A stretch of 64,000 nt of DNA from Flammeovirga agarivorans. GTDB lineage: Bacteria > Bacteroidota > Bacteroidia > Cytophagales > Flammeovirgaceae. Position 1 is the first letter of the stretch. Each line of letters begins with the position of its first letter. Positions 47,310 to 54,880 of this stretch are shown here, piece after piece. A program made the translations under genes and the position numbers. The notes beneath the pieces are model-generated. The model did not search any database and was not told the DNA's origin. It saw only the letters and a list, made by a program, of their open reading frames with translations. The stretch covers positions 136,614 to 200,613 of the forward strand of contig NZ_JABAIL010000011.1 of assembly GCF_012641475.1 (NCBI RefSeq), given 5' to 3'.

Positions 47310-49577
47310 ATGAGAATCGATAAAAAAATTATAATATCAGGAATAGCAATATTGTCATTATTAAGTTTGTTGAGTTTGCAGCTTCAACCTGATGAAGAAG
47401 TAGACTTTGTAGATTATATAGATCCAACAATAGGTAATGTTGCTCCATTTCTTGTACCCACTTATCCAACAACACATTTGCCAAATCAGATGTTAAGAAC
47501 TTTTCCAGTTAGAAAAGACTACTTATCTGATGAAATTAAAGCTTTCCCTCTACATGTTTACATGCATCGTAATACAGGATTGTTTCATTTAAAAGTGGCT
47601 GCAAATAATAAAGCATCATTACGTAATCAGTCGATGATTATCGATCATGATCTAGAAAAATATCAACCTTGGCATTTTACTACTTTTCTTATCGAAGACA
47701 ATATCAGAGTTAGTTTTACTCCTTCTGATAAGAGTGGTATTTATAAAATAGAGTTCCCAAAAGGAGAAAAAGAATTAATGGTGAAGGGTAAAGGTAAAAT
47801 GGATGTAGAGGTAATGAATGCCAATACATTTGTCTTGACTGAAACCATCTATAACGAAGAACGAGGAGTGGGAGCGGATACTCTTTCTATGGAAGTTTAT
47901 GCCTATATGGAATTAGTAGATGAGGATGCCCAACCTGTAAAGCTGAAGCAAAGTTCAAACAATACATCTATGCTTTCTCTTACATCAACTACTGATGCTC
48001 CTGAAACTGTTTATGTAAAATATGCGGTTTCTTATGTAAGTAAAGAACAAGCGCGTGATAACTTTAAGAGAGAGCTAAAAGGTAAGACGTTTGATATTGT
48101 ACGTTCACAGGCGAAGAAAGCTTGGCAAAAGGCAATTAACCAAGTTAAAGTGGAAGGTGGAACTACCGCACAAAAGAGAACTTTCTATACTTCTTTATAC
48201 CGTACTTATGAAAGAATGGTAGATATCAATGAATATGGGAAATATTATAATATCTATGATGGAAAAGTATATTCATCCAACCGACCTTATTATGTAGATG
48301 ATTGGGTTTGGGATACCTATAGAGCTACTCATCCTCTCAGAACGATCTTAAATCCTGAACAACAAGGTGACATGGTGCAGTCTTATGTTCAAATGTATCA
48401 ACATAGTGGATGGATGCCGACATTCCCTCAAGTGTTTGGTAACCATATGTGTATGAATTCCTACCATACTTCTTCTATTATTCTGGATGCATTAAATAAA
48501 GGTATCACAAATTTTGATCATCAACTTGCTTACGAAGGTATTCAGAAAAACCTTACAGAAGGAACGTTCTTACCTTGGAGACAAGGTCACAAAAAAGGAT
48601 ATATCGATGACTTTTTCCTTAAGGAAGGTTACTATCCAGCACTAAAACTTGGAGAGAAAGATACCATTAAGAATGTGGACAATTTCGAAAAGAGACAACC
48701 TGTTGCAGTGACTTTAGGGATCTCATTCGATTTTTGGGCGTTAGGTGGAATTGCAGAATATCTTGGAGATGTAAAGAATAGCAAGGAATATTACGCTTAC
48801 TCAAAGAATTACAAAAACCTTTGGAATGATAAACTTCAATTATTTATGCCAAAGGATAGTGAAGGGAACTGGATTAATATCGATCCCAAAAATGGGGGAG
48901 GTCTTGGATATAGAAATTACTTTGATGAAAATAACGCTTGGACGTATGCTTGGGATGTTCAACAAGATATCTCGGGGCTTATACAACTTTTAGGAGGTAA
49001 AGAAAAAGCAGAACAACGCTTGGATCAACTTTTTAGAGAACCGTTAGGAATGAGAAAAGCAGCATTTTATGTGAATGGAGCAAATTCTACAGGAATGGTG
49101 GGTCAATTTTCTATGGGTAATGAACCTTCATTTCATATTCCATACTTATACAATCATTTTGGTGTACCTTGGAAGACCCAAAAGAGAACAAGATTTTTGT
49201 TAGACACTTGGTTTAAAGACAACATTTTTGGTATCCCTGGAGATGAAGATGGTGGGGGAATGACAGCCTTTGTGGTGATGACTTCTTTAGGCATTTATCC
49301 GGTAACACCTGGTCTACCTTATTATGATATCACTAGCCCAATTTTTGAAAAATCTTCTATTGAATTGAAAAATGGTAGAATTTTTGAAATCCATGCAAAG
49401 GGATCATCAAAAGAGAAAAAATATATTCAACAAGCCTTCTTAAATGGGGAGGAAATTAATGAACCTTTTATTAAACATGATGATATTATGAAAGGTGGAA
49501 AACTCGAATTAATTATGGGTGAATTACCGAATAAGGAATGGGGAACTGATGGGAGCCGTACTCTTACGCTACATTAA
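47310..49577 (+). CDS. GH92 alpha-mannosidase (second, divergent subgroup)
   Basis: The start is placed at 47310 (MRIDKKIIISG, a signal or anchor sequence); an ATG at 47292 and a GTG at 47289 are in frame, but they fall almost on the predicted transcription start. The protein of about 755 residues shows GH92 blocks YIDPTIGNVAPFL, DDWVWDTYRATHPL, GNEPSFHIPYLYNH (N604, E605) and PGDEDGGGMTAFVVMTSLGIYPV. These differ from the GH92 at 13727 (NEPSHH, GNEDCGQMSAW), which points to another GH92 subgroup and probably another linkage or neighbouring substituent. It sits between two beta-helix genes and has its own operator. It is probably calcium-dependent and exo-acting, as are characterised GH92 enzymes. 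Localisation is envelope-associated. Confidence 0.9.
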   Translation: MRIDKKIIISGIAILSLLSLLSLQLQPDEEVDFVDYIDPTIGNVAPFLVPTYPTTHLPNQMLRTFPVRKDYLSDEIKAFPLHVYMHRNTGLFHLKVAANNKASLRNQSMIIDHDLEKYQPWHFTTFLIEDNIRVSFTPSDKSGIYKIEFPKGEKELMVKGKGKMDVEVMNANTFVLTETIYNEERGVGADTLSMEVYAYMELVDEDAQPVKLKQSSNNTSMLSLTSTTDAPETVYVKYAVSYVSKEQARDNFKRELKGKTFDIVRSQAKKAWQKAINQVKVEGGTTAQKRTFYTSLYRTYERMVDINEYGKYYNIYDGKVYSSNRPYYVDDWVWDTYRATHPLRTILNPEQQGDMVQSYVQMYQHSGWMPTFPQVFGNHMCMNSYHTSSIILDALNKGITNFDHQLAYEGIQKNLTEGTFLPWRQGHKKGYIDDFFLKEGYYPALKLGEKDTIKNVDNFEKRQPVAVTLGISFDFWALGGIAEYLGDVKNSKEYYAYSKNYKNLWNDKLQLFMPKDSEGNWINIDPKNGGGLGYRNYFDENNAWTYAWDVQQDISGLIQLLGGKEKAEQRLDQLFREPLGMRKAAFYVNGANSTGMVGQFSMGNEPSFHIPYLYNHFGVPWKTQKRTRFLLDTWFKDNIFGIPGDEDGGGMTAFVVMTSLGIYPVTPGLPYYDITSPIFEKSSIELKNGRIFEIHAKGSSKEKKYIQQAFLNGEEINEPFIKHDDIMKGGKLELIMGELPNKEWGTDGSRTLTLH

Positions 49578-49670
49578 GAGTAAGAATTGTATTTAAGTAT
49601 TGAGTAGTTATGAAAAATATTCGATAAATTTAAATGTATTTTTTACGTTATTATCCCGATTAACCAGCAA

Positions 49671-49726
49671 ATTAATTCCAAATTAATGTCTAATTAGCAA
49701 AAATTTTGGACTTACACCCATATTTG
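49671..49726 (+). promoter_or_regulatory. SARP-type operator for the second beta-helix gene
   Basis: ATTAATT (49671), ATTAATG (49682) and ATTAGCA (49693) are in 11-bp register; the next unit, TTTTGGA (49704-49710), is degenerate. CATATTTG (49719-49726), one mismatch from TAnnTTTG, lies 8 bp further. Confidence 0.62.
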
Positions 49727-49768
49727 CTTTATCCGAAATGAATGAACTTTAAAAACAAATTTTGCTAT

Positions 49769-51823
49769 ATGAAACGAAATGTACTATTACTTTTCTTGAG
49801 CTGCCTTTCAATCTCAAGTCTATTTGCAAAAGATATTTACGTAAGTAATAGCGGAAATAATTCCAATGATGGCTTAACTTCTAATACGGCAGTTGCTACT
49901 CTAAACACAGCATACGCGTTAGCAGAAAATGGGGATGTGATTTATCTGAATGGAACAATCACACACTCTCAAGCTTTTTCTGTAGAAAAAAATATTACAA
50001 TCATAGGTCAAAATAATGCGACCTTGGATGGAGGTAGTGCGACTAAGTTTTTTAACTACACCAACGTTCAAGATGATGCTTACTTAATCGTTAAAAATGT
50101 GACGTTTACCAATGGTAATGGAATGTTTAATACCACTCAAGAAACAGGTGGAGCTGTTTGGGTAAGCGGTAGTGGTGAAGTGACTTTTCAAAAATGTAAT
50201 TTCACAAATAACTCTACTGTTCATGACGGTGGAGCGATTGCTGCAGAAATTGAAGGAACTTTGAATCTTTTATCATGTAAAATTACGAATAATACTACTT
50301 TCGTTGATGATGCATTAGGAAACGGAGGAGCAATCGTTGCAGGGATAGGTGGAAATACTGTCAATTTAAATATATATGAAACGTTAGTACAAGATAATAA
50401 GTCGAACCGTCAGGGTGGGGCGATGTACATTTACGGTGCAGTATTTACTCATATTAGAAATAGTACTTTTTACGGAAATAGATCAAGCACTCAAGGAGGA
50501 ACTATCAACGTTGTATCTAACTCTGAGGCATCCACACGTTTTGATAATGTGACGATGACTTTTAATGGTAATGCTAATAGTGTGAAAAACTGTGGTGGAC
50601 TTAGAAGTAGTAATGCCAATCACGAGTTCATCATTAATAACTCCATTATTCATGGAAACTTAAGTAAAGTTCAAAATGATGGTACTGGAGATCCATCAGA
50701 TGTCAATTTTGTAGAGTATAAATCAATAGAGATTAATTCATCAATTATTGGAAATTTTGTTAGTGGATTAACAGAAGATATAGTAAACGATGGAAGAGTT
50801 TTATTTGGTAATGAAGAGACTAGACCAGTGATTGAGCTGTTGCCTATTGATGACAATGGTATCGTATCTTTCCCAGATCATAGTGTCGCAGCAAATTATG
50901 GTGATCCTTCAATCGTCAAAGCAGATAACGATCACCCTTATTTAGTAGATCAGTTAGGAATGATTCGATCAAAACTATCAGGATCTATTGATGTTGGTGC
51001 TTACCAAAGAAATGGTAGGGTAGCCGTTGAAGATCTAATACAAGATGAGACCGCACCTGAACAACCAGAGAATGTCAATTTTACAGAAATATTAGATACC
51101 GCTTTAGAATTAGAATGGGATGAAGCTATTGATGATGTAGCTACAGAATATTATACGATAGCTATTAACGATGAAGATCCAGTGATCACGAATGAAATGT
51201 CGATGAGATATACTGAATTGGATATGGATACTGAATATAAGTTTACCATAGTAGCTTATGATTTCTCAGGAAAATCATCGGAACCATTAGAATTCTATCA
51301 ATTTACTGATAAGCCGATTGTTCCACTAGTTCCATATAATCTCGCAGCTGTTGAGGTATCTGGTAATTCAGCAACGATTACTTGGGAGGTCGAAAGACAT
51401 AAAGGGCTTATTTATGAGTTAGATGTGTATGGACGTTGGTATGAAACAGAAGATCTATCTTTTGAATTAACAGACCTGATTCCAAACAAGGAATATATCG
51501 TAGTCATTCGAACAAGAACAAAAGAAAGTAATCAACTATCAGAGTATAGTGAGTTATTTAGTTTCACTACTGGCGATGAGGTTCTTTCATTAGATAATCA
51601 TGCAATCCAACTTAACGCTTTCCCTAACCCTACATCACATACCATGAACTTTGAGGTGAATGCCTCTCAATCGGAGTATGTTGTGTACGACTTAACAGGA
51701 ACTGTTGTGGCAAAAAGTGAAGTTTTTGGAAATACATTTGAATTGTCCCTACCACAAGGTCTGTATATTATTCAGATCACTTCTGGAGAGCATAGTATTT
51801 CAAAGAAGATAATATTCGATTAG
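49769..51823 (+). CDS. Secreted beta-helix protein with FnIII repeats and T9SS sorting domain
   Basis: The start at 49769 is chosen because the signal peptide MKRNVLLLFLSCLS begins there; the frame is open from 49742. The mature protein starts DIYVSNSGNNSNDGLT and has a pectate-lyase-like beta-helix (about 20-410) with NGGA turns. It is clearly related to the protein at 43614 (shared TLNTAYALAENGDVIYLNGT-like opening). Two FnIII repeats (about 425-600) and a T9SS sorting domain (AFPNPTSHTM to SKKIIFD) follow. It has five fewer FnIII units than its paralogue. Function is unknown; it is a surface-exposed binder or an unrecognised polysaccharide-active enzyme. A strong terminator follows at 51854. 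Confidence 0.85.
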   Translation: MKRNVLLLFLSCLSISSLFAKDIYVSNSGNNSNDGLTSNTAVATLNTAYALAENGDVIYLNGTITHSQAFSVEKNITIIGQNNATLDGGSATKFFNYTNVQDDAYLIVKNVTFTNGNGMFNTTQETGGAVWVSGSGEVTFQKCNFTNNSTVHDGGAIAAEIEGTLNLLSCKITNNTTFVDDALGNGGAIVAGIGGNTVNLNIYETLVQDNKSNRQGGAMYIYGAVFTHIRNSTFYGNRSSTQGGTINVVSNSEASTRFDNVTMTFNGNANSVKNCGGLRSSNANHEFIINNSIIHGNLSKVQNDGTGDPSDVNFVEYKSIEINSSIIGNFVSGLTEDIVNDGRVLFGNEETRPVIELLPIDDNGIVSFPDHSVAANYGDPSIVKADNDHPYLVDQLGMIRSKLSGSIDVGAYQRNGRVAVEDLIQDETAPEQPENVNFTEILDTALELEWDEAIDDVATEYYTIAINDEDPVITNEMSMRYTELDMDTEYKFTIVAYDFSGKSSEPLEFYQFTDKPIVPLVPYNLAAVEVSGNSATITWEVERHKGLIYELDVYGRWYETEDLSFELTDLIPNKEYIVVIRTRTKESNQLSEYSELFSFTTGDEVLSLDNHAIQLNAFPNPTSHTMNFEVNASQSEYVVYDLTGTVVAKSEVFGNTFELSLPQGLYIIQITSGEHSISKKIIFD

Positions 51824-51853
51824 AAAAAGTAAGTTTATATTACAGAGAGCATT

Positions 51854-51889
51854 GAGGCTACCTTTTATTGGAGGTAGCCTCTTTTTTTT
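51854..51889 (+). terminator. Terminator after the second beta-helix gene
   Basis: GAGGCTACC (51854-51862) pairs perfectly with GGTAGCCTC (51873-51881), followed by a run of eight T. Confidence 0.93.
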
Positions 51890-52023
51890 ATTATCATGTT
51901 TGATATCAATATCAAGAATTAGGTTTATTGGAACAACACTTACAATAACGAGTTTTACTAAACTCTTGAGCGGTTGCGTCACCCGAACTTTGAATTTTAA
52001 CTGTTATTGTGGGGTGTTTATTT

Positions 52024-52545
52024 TTAAATAAGCTTAATTAATTTACCAAGTGTCCATTGTAATTCATCTTGTTCTGATGCATAATTTAAAACTTTATCTA
52101 CCCCATTATATTCTGAGATATTAAAACCTTCTTCAATATCATTATACCAAATAGAATACTCTTGATAAATTGCAACTACCCAAAAGCCTTCAATATCGTA
52201 GCCATATTCATCTTCCTTCCATTTTTCAGGATTAATGGATATTACCTCCCACAATTCCTTTTCTGAAAGACTCATCTGAGATACACCTTTTAATATTAGA
52301 GTAGACAGTTCTTCTTTTGTAATAGGTTCAAAAGTAGTTTTATTCTGCCCTTCAATATTTATTATATAATCTGATTTACTTCCATTCCAAAAACAGTTTT
52401 TACATCTACCATTTTCAAAATCATGATTACATTTTTTATAACCATACAAAATACTTGAACACTCTGAACATAAATGTAACATCTCGGAAGTATCTGAATA
52501 ATATTCACTGTTACATTCATTACAAATTTTTATTTCTCGTTGCAA
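52024..52545 (-). CDS. Hypothetical protein with zinc-ribbon-like Cys pairs
   Basis: This 173-residue protein has no signal peptide. The N-terminal 55 residues contain four Cys pairs or near pairs (C-N-E-C, C-S-E-C, then C-N-H and C-K-N-C-F-W), suggesting one or two small zinc ribbons. The acidic, aromatic C-terminal region (about 75-173, with FWVVAIYQEYSIWYND) has no family I recognise. It is the only clearly cytoplasmic, non-carbohydrate gene of the window and lacks the repeat-type promoter, so it looks like an unrelated insertion between locus genes. Its reading frame is long enough, and its composition protein-like enough, to be real. No function is proposed. Confidence 0.65.
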   Translation of the reverse strand: MQREIKICNECNSEYYSDTSEMLHLCSECSSILYGYKKCNHDFENGRCKNCFWNGSKSDYIINIEGQNKTTFEPITKEELSTLILKGVSQMSLSEKELWEVISINPEKWKEDEYGYDIEGFWVVAIYQEYSIWYNDIEEGFNISEYNGVDKVLNYASEQDELQWTLGKLIKLI

Positions 52546-52622
52546 AACTTTTAAGCCTCTTATTTATATTAAAGAATTGTATGTAATCTTAGGATAATAC
52601 ACCTCAATACCTACTAAAGTGT

Positions 52623-52651
52623 AAAAAAATAAGGCTCAAAAATTGAGCCTT
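52623..52651 (-). terminator. Terminator for the minus-strand sulfatase at 52698
   Basis: AAGGCTCAA (52631-52639) and TTGAGCCTT (52643-52651) form a 9-bp stem with a 3-nt loop. On the minus strand it is followed by a T-run (complement of the A-run at 52623-52629). Confidence 0.85.
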
Positions 52652-52697
52652 ATCTTCCATCATCTAATTCTAAGCTATTATATAGAAATTCACTTAT

Positions 52698-54332
52698 TTA
52701 TCTGTTTTTCGCATATTTTGATTCTAAGTACATGTTCAATAATCTTTGATCAATTTCTGAACTGTCTTTGTATTTTACTCTAAGGTCTGCAAGATCTTTT
52801 TTCAGTTGTGTAACTGTAGCTGCATATGCAGGATCATCATAGACATTTCTTAACTCATTAGGATCTTTCTTTCTATCGAATAATTCCCACTCGTCTACAT
52901 CATAATAATAGTGGATAAGCTTGTACTCTTTAGTAATGATTGCATAGTGACGTTTTACCATATGGATTGATGGGTATTCGTAATAGTGATAGTATACAGC
53001 ATCTCTATCCCATTCTGCATCATTTCCAGTTAATAATGGCATTAAGCTTTCACCTTGCATATCATTTGGAGCAGCAATACCTGCTGCAGCTAAAAATGTT
53101 TGTGCGAAATCTAGGTTTTGAACCATTTCTTCGTTTGTAATTCCGGCTTTAATTTTATTTGGCCAACGGATTAATAATGGTGTCTTAAACGACTCATTAT
53201 ATGCAAAACGCTTGTCAAACCAACCATGTTCACCAAGATAGAACCCTTGATCAGAAGTATACACCACTAAAGTGTTGTCTGCTAAATCATTGTCATCTAA
53301 ATAGTCTAATACTCTACCTACATTTTCATCTACAGAAGCAATTGTTCCTAGGTAATCTTGCATATATCGTTGGTATCTCCATTTCATCAAATCCTTTTTG
53401 TCCATTGATGCGTAGTTCTTTTTGAACTCTTCATTAACAGGTTGATAAACGGCATCCCATTGTTTCTTTTGCTCTTCAGTCATACGATCTCTTTCTTTGT
53501 TGAAAGCATCATAATCCCAATGTGACCCTTCAGGAATACCCAAAGCTTCCATTGTTTCTGGATATAATTTAGAATCTCCGGCCCAGTTCATGTGCTTAAG
53601 GATATTCATTTCTGCAGTATGGGCAGCAGTACCTCTTCCAGCGTAATCATCAAATAAAGTAGAAGGTTCTTTGAAAGTCTTCTTTGTATATTCTTGGTAG
53701 TGTTTTGCTTTTGGTAACCATTCTCTATGCGGTGCTTTATGAAGATACATCAACATAAATGGCTTCTCTTTATCTCTTTCTTTCTCCAACCAATCCAATG
53801 TCATATCAGTAACAATATCGGTGACATAACCTGGGTATGTTTTCTTACCTTCTTCCTTAGTAATAAATGTCGGGTTATAATAATGTCCCTGCCCAATTAA
53901 GATTTTAAATTGATCGAAGCCTTTTGGATTATTTCCAAAGTGTAGCTTACCAAACATTGCCGTTTGATATCCTTCTTTTTGAAATATCTGTGGGAAGGTA
54001 ACATTATCTCGATTAAACGGGAAGTTGTTATCTGTTTTACCGTTAATATGTGAGTGTTTACCCGTTAAAATCACTGCTCTAGAAGGAGAACAAATTGAAT
54101 TGGTTACACATGCATTATTAAATTTTATTCCTTCATTGGCTATACGGTCAATGTTAGGAGTTGTTGTTAGGGTCTTGTCGTATGCACTGATGGCTTGGTA
54201 AGCATGATCATCAGACATAATAAATAAAATATTAGGGCGCTCGTTTACCTTTGCTTGGTTCGATTGAGGTTTTGTACCACAACTGAATAATGTTCCAAAA
54301 AATAGAAGGTATAATAAGTTGGTATATTTCAT
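52698..54332 (-). CDS. Sulfatase lipoprotein (S1 family, N-acetylglucosamine-6-sulfatase-like)
   Basis: The 544-residue protein has a lipobox ending L-F-S-C18, making it the only lipoprotein among the complete sulfatases here. NILFIMSDDHAYQAISAY is the metal strand, S-I-C81-S-P-S-R-x2-I-L-T-G the formylglycine site and YTSDQGFYLGEHGWFDKR the second metal site. The last block and GKHSHINGKTDN are typical of the S1 group related to N-acetylglucosamine-6-sulfatases, many of which act on other 6-O-sulfated sugars in Bacteroidota. Lipid anchoring suggests action at the outer membrane on larger chains. It is a single-gene unit with its own repeat operator at 54426-54481 and a terminator at 52623. 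Confidence 0.93.
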   Translation of the reverse strand: MKYTNLLYLLFFGTLFSCGTKPQSNQAKVNERPNILFIMSDDHAYQAISAYDKTLTTTPNIDRIANEGIKFNNACVTNSICSPSRAVILTGKHSHINGKTDNNFPFNRDNVTFPQIFQKEGYQTAMFGKLHFGNNPKGFDQFKILIGQGHYYNPTFITKEEGKKTYPGYVTDIVTDMTLDWLEKERDKEKPFMLMYLHKAPHREWLPKAKHYQEYTKKTFKEPSTLFDDYAGRGTAAHTAEMNILKHMNWAGDSKLYPETMEALGIPEGSHWDYDAFNKERDRMTEEQKKQWDAVYQPVNEEFKKNYASMDKKDLMKWRYQRYMQDYLGTIASVDENVGRVLDYLDDNDLADNTLVVYTSDQGFYLGEHGWFDKRFAYNESFKTPLLIRWPNKIKAGITNEEMVQNLDFAQTFLAAAGIAAPNDMQGESLMPLLTGNDAEWDRDAVYYHYYEYPSIHMVKRHYAIITKEYKLIHYYYDVDEWELFDRKKDPNELRNVYDDPAYAATVTQLKKDLADLRVKYKDSSEIDQRLLNMYLESKYAKNR

Positions 54333-54425
54333 TTAATTGAAATTTTTAAAAAATAGAAAACTGAGTAAATCGTCACTTTTGTTCCACTAAAAAATATTGA
54401 TAGTAGTGCCGTCTGTAACTGATAA

Positions 54426-54481
54426 CAAACGTAGGAACAACTCTTAATTTAAGCATAGTTTAGGGTTAATAACGGATTAAT
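54426..54481 (-). promoter_or_regulatory. SARP-type operator and -7 box for the sulfatase lipoprotein
   Basis: On the minus strand ATTAATC (54481-54475), ATTAACC (54470-54464), a degenerate unit (54459-54453) and ATTAAGA (54448-54442) keep 11-bp register. After 8 bp comes TACGTTTG (54433-54426), a perfect box. The skipped unit matches those at 313-368 and 7495-7551. Confidence 0.75.
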
Positions 54482-54807
54482 TTGAATTAAAATCCATAAT
54501 TAGTCGCCAAAAAAGCACTATTTCTAGCATTATTCTTCACAAACCATGGTTTTTTCAATGACCACTAAAAAAATAGATTTTGAATATTTTCAACTGATTG
54601 GTGTATATAAATCCATTAAGTTAACGTACCCTAACATTGTGAAAAATTCTAAAAAACACAATCGACTATATAAATTGGGTATCTGTGAAATAATATTCTG
54701 TAGTAATCTAAATAGTAAAAATTAATGAAGTGTAATTAAGTTGAATAGTAGAATTTTTTCAAATGCAATCGGTTGAAATGTGATTTTTATTATTATAACA
54801 TTCCACA

Positions 54808-54815
54808 TACTTTTG
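54808..54815 (+). promoter_or_regulatory. Candidate -7 box for the choice-of-anchor D gene, without operator repeats
   Basis: TACTTTTG matches TAnnTTTG and lies 66 bp before the start codon. ATTAATG (54721) and ATTAAGT (54735) upstream are 14 bp apart and far from the box, so this promoter does not have the SARP-type geometry. The remainder of 54482-54807 shows nothing recognisable. Confidence 0.5.
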
Positions 54816-54880
54816 AATACTCGAACATATTATTTCAAAATCTATATCATCAATCAGACTTAAATAATCATTAACCTGCT

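Noticed and set aside
54721..54741. ATTAATG and ATTAAGT upstream of the choice-of-anchor D gene as another operator.
   Set aside because: The copies are 14 bp apart, not 11, and lie about 67 bp from the only good -7 box, so the geometry fails.
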